A stretch of DNA of 18,729 bases from positions 1-18,729 of the forward strand of contig BNZQ01000036.1 of NCBI GenBank assembly GCA_026001225.1. The letters run 5' to 3'. Source of the stretch: Clostridia bacterium. GTDB taxonomy: Bacteria > Bacillota > Clostridia > Christensenellales > DUVY01. Position numbers and translations under genes: made by a program. Below are positions 7,062 through 13,251 of this stretch, piece by piece (positions within the stretch are counted from its first letter, which is position 1; every line of letters starts with the position of its first letter). Under the pieces are notes generated by a model, which saw nothing but the letters and a program-made list of their open reading frames with translations, was not told where the DNA came from and did no database searches.

Positions 7062-7991
7062 TCATTTAGCTGTATTGCCAGTTCCGGCTGATATTTGTAA
7101 AAGCGGGTTATATTTTCTGACCGTATGAGCGAGATCTTGTGAAAAAAGATCAATATACCGTTTTGTAGATCGAAGGTCATCGTGGCACATCCAACGTTGC
7201 AGGGTGAACGCATCGCAACCGGCACGGATCATGAGCTTGGCGAACGTATTACGGAAAATATGCACTCCTTTTTTATCCACGCCTCTTTTGCGGTTGTATT
7301 CCCGATGGGCGTCATAAAGCTGGAAGCGCGTCATCTTGCCGCCGGCGCGGTTAAAAAATAAATACCCGTTGTCGCGGACGCCGAGAGCTTGAAGCCGCGC
7401 CTCGCGAACGGCAAGATACTTTTTCAAAACGGCTTGTATTTCCTCGACGAGCGGCAAGATTATCACGTCCCGGTTCTTCAAATGCCGGATCGAGAGTTCG
7501 CCGGCGTTAAAGTCGATGTCTCCGATCCGGATATTGATAATGCTTTTTTCCCGCGGACTGCTGTACAGCAAAAGACAGGTCAACGCCCATCCGCGCGTTT
7601 CCGTGTAGGAATAAACGGCAGGCTCTTTGGTCAACGTCGCAAGCTGGGCGTCGGAATAGACCTGCTTGAACGTTTTCGTATCGCGCATAAATTTTGGCAC
7701 AAAATCCGGCGCGGAGTATTTCGATTTGGAAAACAGGACGATCGTCCTTGTGCCGCGGAGATAGGTATTGATCGAAACGGTCTTTCGGCGGCCGTCGTTT
7801 AACCAACACATATATCCCCGCCAATCGGTCGCGGTTAAACGCGTAAAGTATTTTAATCTGTTTTCGCGCATGTAGGCATCGAGTAGATTATAGGCTCGCC
7901 CATAGTGAGCCAATGTTTCCGGCATGAGGCCTTTTGCGATTTTCTCCGCTATGAATTCGTCGTAAACTTCGTTTAGGGTTAGTTTTCTCAT
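7062..7991 (-). CDS. Tyrosine recombinase/integrase
   Basis: A 309-residue integrase. Residues 1-100 are the core-binding SAM-like domain (NEVYDEFIAEK, LPETLAHY-like segment). The catalytic set is R147 (SSPREKS), K172 (HLKNRD), H244-x-x-R247 (HIFRNTFAKLM), H270 (CH where most have GH) and nucleophile Y279 (KRYIDLF). I chose the ATG at 7991 because AAGGAG is 9 bases upstream; a longer frame to 8153 is hydrophobic-looking AT-rich leader. There is no separate arm-binding N-terminal domain. It should excise and integrate the element at the tRNA-Leu site about 1 kb away. No excisionase gene is recognisable nearby. Confidence 0.92.
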   Translation of the reverse strand: MRKLTLNEVYDEFIAEKIAKGLMPETLAHYGRAYNLLDAYMRENRLKYFTRLTATDWRGYMCWLNDGRRKTVSINTYLRGTRTIVLFSKSKYSAPDFVPKFMRDTKTFKQVYSDAQLATLTKEPAVYSYTETRGWALTCLLLYSSPREKSIINIRIGDIDFNAGELSIRHLKNRDVIILPLVEEIQAVLKKYLAVREARLQALGVRDNGYLFFNRAGGKMTRFQLYDAHREYNRKRGVDKKGVHIFRNTFAKLMIRAGCDAFTLQRWMCHDDLRSTKRYIDLFSQDLAHTVRKYNPLLQISAGTGNTAK

Positions 7992-8100
7992 CTTTGTGTT
8001 CTCCTTCATAAAATAAATTCTCTTCCCGAAAAAGGGAAAGGAACAATATTTTACTATGAAAACACAAAAAAGGAAAAAGAAAAAACAAACGATAGCATGA

Positions 8101-8174
8101 TCATCGAACGTATCTCTATCAAAACGTGGTAAGATGATGGTGATAAATTCCAAATGATAGAGATAGGTCGATGA
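8101..8174. repeat. Long imperfect inverted repeat between integrase and DinJ/YoeB
   Basis: The left arm contains TCATCGA then TATCTCTATC (8101-8120). The right arm contains GATAGAGATA then TCGATGA (8156-8174). Seventeen bases pair, with a small internal bulge and a 35-base loop. Function unknown: candidate recombination accessory site, transfer origin feature or regulatory stem. Confidence 0.6.
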
Positions 8175-8228
8175 AAAACATTACGGTCTCTTTTCCAAGG
8201 CGGCTTTTAAAAATATCGTGTATATTAC

Positions 8229-8257
8229 TTGATTTGCACGGCATAATATGTTATAAT
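8229..8257 (+). promoter_or_regulatory. Promoter of the DinJ/YoeB operon
   Basis: TTGATT (8229-8234), 17 bases, TATAAT (8252-8257) with an extended TG one base upstream of the -10. The near-palindrome TTATAATAG-gat-TACTATAA (8251-8270) overlaps the -10 and is a likely antitoxin operator. Confidence 0.75.
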
Positions 8258-8289
8258 AGGATTACTATAAAGAAATCGGAGGTGCTATT

Positions 8290-8553
8290 ATGGCTCAAAT
8301 CAATGTAACTGTCCGGCTTGACAAAGATATCAAAGAAAGTGCCGAAAGACTTTTTAGTGATCTCGGCATGAATTTTTCTACTGCTGTTAATGTTTTTACC
8401 CGGCAAGCCTTACGTCAAGGGAAAATTCCTTTCGAGATTTATGACCCGTTTTACAGCAAAGAGAATCAAGCGGAACTAAAACGCAGAATTGCAGATATTG
8501 AAGCGGGAAAGAATCTTTCCGTCCATGAGCCGATAGAGGACGAAGAGGAATGA
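8290..8553 (+). CDS. RelB/DinJ-family antitoxin
   Basis: An 87-residue protein. The N-terminal ribbon-helix-helix (INVTVRLDKDIKESAERLFSDLGMNFSTAVNVFTRQAL) is the DinJ/RelB signature, with the strand NVTVRLD reading DNA. The acidic C-terminal part (EIYDPFYSKENQAELKRRI to EDEEE) is the toxin-wrapping tail. CGGAGG stands 7 bases before the ATG. Its stop overlaps the yoeB start by 4 bases. It probably neutralises the YoeB-like toxin and represses its own promoter. A DinJ-type antitoxin with a YoeB-type toxin is a mixed pairing compared with E. coli, where YoeB goes with YefM. Confidence 0.9.
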   Translation: MAQINVTVRLDKDIKESAERLFSDLGMNFSTAVNVFTRQALRQGKIPFEIYDPFYSKENQAELKRRIADIEAGKNLSVHEPIEDEEE

Positions 8554-8810
8554 AAAAAGTATGGCACGACAGAGCGTGGGAAGATTATCTTTATTGGCAG
8601 ACACAGGATCGAAAGACTTTAAAGCGCATTAACGCTTTGCTCAAAGATATGGATCGTAATCCTTTTGTCGGCCTTGGCAAGCCGGAACCGCTGACAGGTG
8701 ACTTGCAAGGATTTTGGAGCCGTCGAATCGACGAAACGAACCGCATTATTTATAAGGTGGCGGATGGTCAGCTTATTATTGTTCAATGTAGCGGACACTA
8801 CAACGATTGA
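8550..8810 (+). CDS. yoeB: YoeB/Txe-family toxin (ribosome-dependent mRNA endonuclease)
   Basis: An 86-residue toxin that aligns throughout with E. coli YoeB: WEDYLYWQTQDRK, the GKPEPL loop, GFWSRRI and the C-terminal CSGHYND. The catalytic residues known from YoeB fall at the same numbers: E46, R65, H83 and Y84. YoeB binds the ribosomal A site and cuts mRNA near start codons. It is translationally coupled to the DinJ-like antitoxin by ATGA overlap. All catalytic residues are intact, so the toxin is expected to be active when the antitoxin is lost. Confidence 0.93.
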   Translation: MKKVWHDRAWEDYLYWQTQDRKTLKRINALLKDMDRNPFVGLGKPEPLTGDLQGFWSRRIDETNRIIYKVADGQLIIVQCSGHYND

Positions 8811-8825
8811 GAATAGGCATCTATT

Positions 8826-8960
8826 TTGGCTTGGGACGAATTAGAGGTTCAATGCTTTACGCCGGAGGAGATAGCGGAGCGCGATTTGCGCGTGGCTTTG
8901 ATTGGCGAACTCATCGAAGCGCGGGAGAAACGCGGTTTCTTTCCAAAGAAATACGTATAG
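8826..8960 (+). pseudogene. Truncated HigA/XRE-type antitoxin remnant ending in octamer array 2
   Basis: A 44-codon frame from TTG reads LAWDELEVQCFTPEEIAER, then DLRVALIGELIEAREKRGF, which matches the N-terminal segment of XRE antitoxins of the type (TPEEIAxSDLRVALIGELIxARxxKGxSQKKLEEL). After KK the match stops. The next bases are octamer array 2, whose GTATAG supplies the stop codon. The helix-turn-helix that should follow is missing, so it cannot work as a repressor. No strong ribosome site and no ATG start remain. It is the dead remnant of a third toxin-antitoxin locus, with its breakpoint at the repeat. Family assignment is from memory of the motif. Confidence 0.65.
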
Positions 8961-8970
8961 ACGTCTATAC
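8955..8970. repeat. Octamer array 2 (two units)
   Basis: GTATAGAC plus GTCTATAC, a perfect 16-bp palindrome. It lies 4 bases after the stop of the minus-strand PemK/ToxN-like gene and forms the 3' end of the plus-strand HigA remnant. It is the shortest array. Confidence 0.9.
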
Positions 8971-8974
8971 AGGA

Positions 8975-9841
8975 TCATTTTCTTTTCCCCTGCTGTTTGG
9001 GTTTGGATTTTTCCGGCGTCTTAGTTTTTGTTTCGACAGCGACCGCCGCGGCGATAGACGATTCCTTAACCTGTTCCGGGCTTTTGGCCGCGTGTGAGCA
9101 GTTTTTGATCACAAGCTCCGAGAGGAATCGCGTATTCGTTTCGGCTTTTTCGCCGGGTACTCCGGCCGCGATAAGCCCTTGTCTGACGGCCTCTCGATAG
9201 TCTGTCTTTAAATTTTTTTTGTGTTTGCGTTCTGCTATAACTTCTTGCGTGCGGGTTTTGCGAGCTTTTTGTTCACGTCGAAGCTGATATTCCTTGCGGT
9301 ATAATGTGCGCTTAATCTCTTTTGCGTTGAACTGAAAGCCCGATCTTTTTTTCTCACTGATCGAAAGAAGAAAGCCGGATGCCTTGCCGTCATAATAGCG
9401 GTTAATATATCGCACCAAATTAGAGCGAATCACTTGTTGCTCCTCTGGTGAGAATGTGGCTGCGACATGCTTATTATGGTTTATGTAGGGTGCGACATAG
9501 AAGTGTTTGACTGGGATCGCTTGATAAAACAATAAAACATCTTCATAATTTGCTTGGCATTGTAATCCCGTGATAGTGCGGCACCGCATTTGTGCTTTGA
9601 TCTCCAAATCTGTTTCAAGACTTTCTCTGTAAGATACGGTTTGGACTTTGCTCGCATAATTCTCTTTGTACGGATTTAAACTGGTCATTGGTATGAGCCA
9701 ACATTGCTTGGTTTTCGAATCTTTAATACAAACCATGGGGCGCGTCAAGGCTTTGAATTCTGGGTTGGCAAGATGAGGCTCAATTCTCCCGAATTCGCCT
9801 ATGTATGCTTTTTTGAGCGTATATATATAAAACTCTTTCAT
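8975..9841 (-). CDS. Putative PemK/ToxN-like protein with basic C-terminal tail
   Basis: 288 residues. I do not recognise a close family. Residues about 1-75 (KEFYIYTLKKAYIG, RPMVCIKDSKTKQCWLIPMTS) have the layout of the PemK/MazF/ToxN barrel, where RPxVxI and the P-x-T-S strand surround the RNase site. A central region (QVIRSNLVRYINRYYDGKA) is predicted helical. The last 100 residues are Lys/Arg-rich, probably disordered, and end KSKPKQQGKRK. The start is ATG at 9841, directly after a terminator-like hairpin whose GGGGG serves as the only ribosome site. A strong promoter and structured RNA lie just upstream, the layout of type III toxin-antitoxin loci. Alternative: an unrelated element protein with a regulatory leader. 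Confidence 0.45.
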   Translation of the reverse strand: MKEFYIYTLKKAYIGEFGRIEPHLANPEFKALTRPMVCIKDSKTKQCWLIPMTSLNPYKENYASKVQTVSYRESLETDLEIKAQMRCRTITGLQCQANYEDVLLFYQAIPVKHFYVAPYINHNKHVAATFSPEEQQVIRSNLVRYINRYYDGKASGFLLSISEKKRSGFQFNAKEIKRTLYRKEYQLRREQKARKTRTQEVIAERKHKKNLKTDYREAVRQGLIAAGVPGEKAETNTRFLSELVIKNCSHAAKSPEQVKESSIAAAVAVETKTKTPEKSKPKQQGKRK

Positions 9842-9844
9842 AAT

Positions 9845-9878
9845 AAAAAATGCCCCCGAACCTATAAAGGCAGGGGGC
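9845..9878 (-). terminator. Intrinsic terminator between the small RNA and the ToxN-like gene
   Basis: Minus strand GCCCCC (9878-9873), an inner CC-TTTATA-GG, GGGGGC (9857-9852), then ATTTTTTATT ending at the ATG. It is a good intrinsic terminator, and the same stem also hides GGGGG, the only Shine-Dalgarno candidate for the downstream gene. Confidence 0.7.
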
Positions 9879-9944
9879 GACACCGTTTTTCAACGGCGAA
9901 ATTGAACGCACGAAAACCGTGCGAAGCGTGGCTTGATGACCACA
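9852..9944 (-). ncRNA. Candidate structured small RNA, possible type III antitoxin RNA
   Basis: Transcription from the consensus promoter at 9951-9979 would start near 9944 and end at the terminator at 9845-9878, giving about 95 nt. In order it can form GTGG-8 nt-CCAC, CGCACG-gtttt-CGTGCG (9923-9907), CCGTT-gaaa-AACGG (9896-9883) and the terminator stem. There is no open frame with a ribosome site. I do not see the tandem ~35-nt repeats usual for ToxI RNAs, so the type III interpretation is only suggestive. It could instead be a leader with attenuation. Confidence 0.5.
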
Positions 9945-9950
9945 CTATAT

Positions 9951-9979
9951 AGTATACGCCAATTTCTGCCTTTTGTCAA
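9951..9979 (-). promoter_or_regulatory. Strong promoter of the small RNA/ToxN-like locus
   Basis: Minus strand TTGACA (9979-9974), 17 bases, TATACT (9956-9951). The palindrome ACTATATAGT (9944-9953) overlaps the -10 and start point. Confidence 0.8.
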
Positions 9980-10034
9980 TAGGTTGATGATAAATTTTTT
10001 GTGTTTGTGTTGTCGTGTTTTCGACATTCGCCCG

Positions 10035-10090
10035 CCGGGCGCGTCTATACGTATAGCCGTATAGACGTCTATACGTATAGACGCGCCCGG
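10035..10090. repeat. Octamer array 3 (five units) within a 56-bp hairpin
   Basis: Octamers at 10043-10082: GTCTATAC, GTATAGCC, GTATAGAC, GTCTATAC, GTATAGAC. Flanks CCGGGCGC and GCGCCCGG extend it to a perfect inverted repeat with 22-bp arms (10035-10056 and 10069-10090) and a 12-base centre. It begins 12 bases after the stop of the ribbon-helix-helix gene. No U tract follows on either side, so it is not a simple terminator. Confidence 0.95.
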
Positions 10091-10102
10091 ACAAACGAAA
10101 AA

Positions 10103-10384
10103 CTATGCCTGCCGCGTCAAGGCCTTGCGCAACCGCTCGATCTCCTCGCGGTTGGCCGCGACGATATCCGCCATATAGCCGGTTATGGCGTCGGTAAAGT
10201 TGCATTTCAAGACATGCTCACAATAAAGCTCGAAGTCCTCGCAAAGCGACGGCTCAACTTTGAAATTCTTTTGGCTGCGTTTGACGGTTTTCTCTTTTTC
10301 AGTGTTCTTGGTGATCGGCGGCGTTCCAAAGAGAGCGTCCACCGGATGAATCAGGTTTAACTTTTTATTCGTATTTAAGGCCAT
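10103..10384 (-). CDS. Small ribbon-helix-helix DNA-binding protein, ParA partner
   Basis: 93 residues. The N-terminal 39 residues are flexible and basic (HPVDALFGTPPITK, EKEKTVKRSQ). Then comes a likely ribbon-helix-helix: strand KNFKVE, helix A PSLCEDFELYCEHVLK, helix B FTDAITGYMADIVAANREEIERL. Size, order and the basic tail fit the centromere-binding partners of short ParA proteins (ParG, omega), whose tails stimulate the ParA ATPase. It lies 4 bases after parA, and its GAGGAGG ribosome site is encoded by the glutamate codons at the parA end, so the two are coupled. Octamer array 3 follows its stop. It is the best candidate to bind the octamers. Function inferred from context. Confidence 0.7.
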   Translation of the reverse strand: MALNTNKKLNLIHPVDALFGTPPITKNTEKEKTVKRSQKNFKVEPSLCEDFELYCEHVLKCNFTDAITGYMADIVAANREEIERLRKALTRQA

Positions 10385-10388
10385 TTTT

Positions 10389-11156
10389 TTACTCCTCCTC
10401 GTATTTTAAAAATTCATCTACAAAGTCTGCGTAGTCCTGCGCGGCGTTGGAATTCGGTTTGTATTCAAAGACGCTTTTACCGTGAGACGGCAGATCGCCG
10501 AGCAGCGCGGCCCGCCGGATTTGCGTTTTAAAGACGCGCGTTCCGACACGGACGGCAGCCTCGGCGAATTTCCGCATATATTCCTCGGCGTTCCGACGTT
10601 TGTCGATCATCGTGATCAGAATCCCGGCATAGCGGAGCTTCGGATTGTGGAGTCTGATTTTAGCGACGCTCACAAACAACTGCTCGATCGCTTCCCAGCT
10701 GTAATATTCCGTGTTCACCGGTATGATAATTTCATCGGCGGCGACAAGCGCGTTGCCAACGAGTGCGCCGAGCGACGGCCGACAGTCGATGACGATATAA
10801 TCATAGCGCTCCTTGATCGGCGTTAGAGCCATATCGAGGCATTTTGATTTTTGCAACTGCGCAAGCGCGCCCTCTCCGAGATCGAGGTAGCCGTTGGCGG
10901 GCAGTATGTCCACGCCGCCGCACCGTTGAATGATCCGGTCGGCCTTGGCATAAGTATCCGTAAGACCCATGAAATCGAGGACTGTCGGCGTCTTGTCCTC
11001 GATCGTCGCGCCCATGCCGCTCGACAGGTTGCCTTGCGGATCGAGATCGACCGCGAGGACGCGTTTGCCTCTCTTGGCCAATCCCCACGCGAGGTTCGCG
11101 GCCGTGGTTGTTTTGCCTACGCCGCCTTTTTGGTTTGTGATTGCGATGACTTTCAC
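10389..11156 (-). CDS. parA: ParA-family partition ATPase
   Basis: 255 residues without the N-terminal helix-turn-helix of P1-type ParA, so the short Soj/type Ib form. Deviant Walker A is at residues about 8-15 (QKGGVGKTT), Walker A' VDLDPQGNLSSG, Walker B YIVIDCRPSLGAL (DCRPS instead of the common DCPPS). I chose the GTG at 11156 because AAGGAG lies 8 bases upstream. A longer frame to 11276 only translates octamer array 4 (repeated IDVYT), which is regulatory DNA. It should position or stabilise the element, perhaps while excised, with the ribbon-helix-helix protein as adaptor. Array 4 lies 40 bases upstream of the start. Confidence 0.93.
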   Translation of the reverse strand: MKVIAITNQKGGVGKTTTAANLAWGLAKRGKRVLAVDLDPQGNLSSGMGATIEDKTPTVLDFMGLTDTYAKADRIIQRCGGVDILPANGYLDLGEGALAQLQKSKCLDMALTPIKERYDYIVIDCRPSLGALVGNALVAADEIIIPVNTEYYSWEAIEQLFVSVAKIRLHNPKLRYAGILITMIDKRRNAEEYMRKFAEAAVRVGTRVFKTQIRRAALLGDLPSHGKSVFEYKPNSNAAQDYADFVDEFLKYEEE

Positions 11157-11196
11157 TTGTTGATCTCCTTTTCTTTTTTGTGTTTTATCGTTTACC

Positions 11197-11236
11197 GTAT
11201 AGACGTCTATATGTCTATACGTATAGACGTCTATAC
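11197..11236. repeat. Octamer array 4 (five units), upstream of parA
   Basis: GTATAGAC, GTCTATAT, GTCTATAC, GTATAGAC, GTCTATAC: identical to array 1. It lies 40 bases upstream of the parA GTG, the classical position of a centromere/operator for ParA-RHH operons. Confidence 0.95.
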
Positions 11237-11451
11237 GCTTTGCCGTTTTTGCACGTTTCCGGCATTTTCGCCACAACGCCCGGAAAGGTTTTACGGCGAT
11301 AGAAACCTCGATTAGGTGTCTTGCGCCGTTTCCGTGGCGTTTTCCGGCCTTTTAAACGCAGTCCGGCTCCGAGGTGTGAGAACACAAAGAAAAAATACTT
11401 CTATATGTGATTGCGTCCCCAAAACCTGCATTGCCGGCGGGCTGAATGCCG

Positions 11452-11495
11452 CCTGCCGTATAGACGTCTATACGTATAGACGTCTATACGGCAGG
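11452..11495. repeat. Octamer array 5 in a perfect 44-bp palindrome
   Basis: Four octamers F R F R at 11458-11489, flanked by CCTGCC and GGCAGG, so that 11452-11495 is a perfect spacerless palindrome. It starts 10 bases after the stop of the VirB6-like gene. Confidence 0.95.
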
Positions 11496-11505
11496 GCCGA
11501 TTTAC

Positions 11506-13218
11506 CTATTTTTTGCCGCCTTTTTTGAACGCCTTTTCCCATGCTTTATCTCGTTCTTTATGTTCTTTATCTCGTTCTTTATGTTCTTTTATTTCGGCTT
11601 TTGCTTGCAACGAGAGCGATTTGCGGAGTTCGCCTTGTTTAGGCGCTCTGCCGAGCGAATCTAAATGTTTCTCGTAATCCCTGGCTTTTTGCGTGAGGGC
11701 TTCGCCGGATTCGCCCTTGATCGCATGGCCGATTTTGCCGACCAAGCCGCCGGATTTCATCCACGGTCTATCCGACAACGCGCTTTGCGATCCTGTCGCG
11801 CCGTTGCTTGCGCCGCCACCCGATCCTTGTCCGGCGCGTCCTGATCCCAACCTTAACGAATTGGCCAATCTATCTTTTATGCCGCCGACATAGTTTGCGC
11901 CGCGCTGGTAGGTATTGCCGCCGAGGAAGCGTCCCGCCGTGTTGGTCACGCCGGCGGCCGCTCTGCCGGCGCCGGGCAAAATGCCTTTGCGTTCCACGCC
12001 GTATTTGCTATGACCGCCAAATAATGTGTTTTTGATTCCGCGCGCCGCGCCGCCCGCGGCCATACCGCCGGCGATCAAGCCGCGCGCGGCTTGTCCCATT
12101 TCGCGTCCCTCCTCGGCCGACGTCCCGAATATGCGGGCGATGAGCAGTTGGCCGCCGTGGATCGCAAGTCCGCCGCCGATCAACAAGAATAGCTTGAATA
12201 CCGTACCGATCAAAACTCCGCCCAAAGACGCGCTGTCAATGGAGTTGATGAGCGGCACGGCCATTAAAAAAACATTGACGGATACCAGAGACGCATAAGC
12301 GAGAATGATTTTTGATACGACCGTTTCTCGCCACGCTTTAAACTTGGCGCCGTCGTCGAGGGGGATTGTCGCCATAACTACCGGCAAGGTTATGAAAAGG
12401 ATCACAAGATCGTATAGGCGTTTCACAAGGGAGAGCATGGAAAGCCCGACAACGACGAGCATAACGACCGAGCCGATATACGCTACGAGGAAGTTAAAGC
12501 TGTCGATACGGATCAATCCGGTTCCGTCTTTATGCTTCTTCGCGTCCGGCATAAACCAGCTGTTGCCGAATTCTCCGTATATCTTGTCCGGGTCAAGATT
12601 ATTTATATCGAAATCGTCGGGCATTTTCCCGTTAAACCAACCGCTGCTCACCACCGGATCGCCGATCGGCTCACCGTTGACGTCACGTCCGCCGGTATAC
12701 AGATAATCGTACCCGATGAATTCGCCGTCATCGTCGTAGAGCGGAACAGTCGGATCGAGAACATACCCCTTTTCGACGGAAAAGTCGAATATGATCGAGC
12801 TTACCGGTTCTTGACCCGTCGGTAAATACTTTTCCGCTTGCGCTAAAACCGTGTTGAACGCATAAATGCCGAACGTCATCACCGTGGCCATGAGCAATGT
12901 CGTCAGAATCGCACCGAGGCCCTGTCCGACGGTGCGTAAATGCGGCTTGCGTTCCTTATCGCCCAAGTTGATCATATTTTTGATCACTGCGACGATAACA
13001 CAAAAAGAACATATTCCTATGGCGATGATAAACAATCCAATGAACGCTTGCACGACCGGATCGGACTGTAAAAACAGATCCACCAACGGCCCTTCGTTTT
13101 GACCCGATTTGACCGGCTCGATGCCGATCAAGATACGGAACAGTTTAAAGAGCGCGTCCAAAAACCGTAATATCCATACGATGATCTGCAAGAACATCTT
13201 TTTTATCCATACGCCCAT
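11506..13218 (-). CDS. VirB6/TrbL-like conjugation membrane protein
   Basis: 570 residues. Helices: about 8-33, 54-78 and 98-123, a soluble loop of about 110 residues (KYLPTGQEPV to GLIRIDSF), two helices about 238-285, then about 303-325 and 335-366. The rest is a Gly/Ala-rich and then Lys-rich cytoplasmic tail. A multi-helix core, Gly-rich segment around residue 370-400 and long charged tail are typical of VirB6/TrbL proteins of Gram-positive type IV secretion systems. The tail ends in a duplicated EHKERDK heptad from a 21-bp tandem repeat, then KKGGKK. The ATG has GGAGG 7 bases upstream. It follows the lipoprotein gene by 33 bases; the VirB4-type ATPase is further upstream on the same strand. 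Confidence 0.75.
   Translation of the reverse strand: MGVWIKKMFLQIIVWILRFLDALFKLFRILIGIEPVKSGQNEGPLVDLFLQSDPVVQAFIGLFIIAIGICSFCVIVAVIKNMINLGDKERKPHLRTVGQGLGAILTTLLMATVMTFGIYAFNTVLAQAEKYLPTGQEPVSSIIFDFSVEKGYVLDPTVPLYDDDGEFIGYDYLYTGGRDVNGEPIGDPVVSSGWFNGKMPDDFDINNLDPDKIYGEFGNSWFMPDAKKHKDGTGLIRIDSFNFLVAYIGSVVMLVVVGLSMLSLVKRLYDLVILFITLPVVMATIPLDDGAKFKAWRETVVSKIILAYASLVSVNVFLMAVPLINSIDSASLGGVLIGTVFKLFLLIGGGLAIHGGQLLIARIFGTSAEEGREMGQAARGLIAGGMAAGGAARGIKNTLFGGHSKYGVERKGILPGAGRAAAGVTNTAGRFLGGNTYQRGANYVGGIKDRLANSLRLGSGRAGQGSGGGASNGATGSQSALSDRPWMKSGGLVGKIGHAIKGESGEALTQKARDYEKHLDSLGRAPKQGELRKSLSLQAKAEIKEHKERDKEHKERDKAWEKAFKKGGKK
11544..11585. repeat. 21-bp in-frame tandem duplication in the VirB6-like tail
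   Basis: Two exact copies of a 21-bp unit (11544-11564 and 11565-11585), encoding two EHKERDK heptads. Likely slippage-prone. Confidence 0.85.
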
Positions 13219-13251
13219 TTTATAATCCTCCGCTGTTTTTTCTTTGTGTTG

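Larger units (their letters stand above)
7992..8289. other. Divergent intergenic region between integrase and DinJ/YoeB
   Basis: About 300 bases without a credible gene. It holds the integrase leader, with a small hairpin TTCCC-gaaaaa-GGGAA around 8030-8045, a long inverted repeat (8101-8174) and the dinJ promoter (8229-8257). I see no convincing integrase promoter. Confidence 0.6.
11157..11505. other. Intergenic region with octamer arrays 4 and 5
   Basis: About 350 bases between the VirB6-like gene and parA. Array 5 is at its VirB6 end and array 4 at its parA end. The 220 bases in between contain no credible gene, and I see no clear consensus promoter for parA. Confidence 0.6.

Noticed and set aside
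7992..8153. N-terminal extension of the integrase
   Set aside because: AT-rich leader with Phe-rich translation; AAGGAG precedes the internal ATG at 7991.
8807..9097. 96-codon plus-strand frame after yoeB
   Set aside because: It runs out of frame through the HigA remnant, array 2 and the end of the ToxN-like gene; the HigA-like frame is the meaningful one.
11157..11276. N-terminal extension of ParA
   Set aside because: It is the translation of octamer array 4 and lacks a ribosome site, while the GTG at 11156 has an ideal one and starts the typical MKVIAITNQKGG sequence.
11316..11451. Short peptides between arrays 4 and 5
   Set aside because: Frames of about 40-70 codons have no ribosome sites and translate repeat DNA at one end.
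7012..11495. Arrays 1, 3 and 5 as ordinary intrinsic terminators
   Set aside because: The hairpins are strong and lie after stop codons, but no U tract follows in the transcript direction and the cores are the octamer repeat. A terminating side effect is possible.
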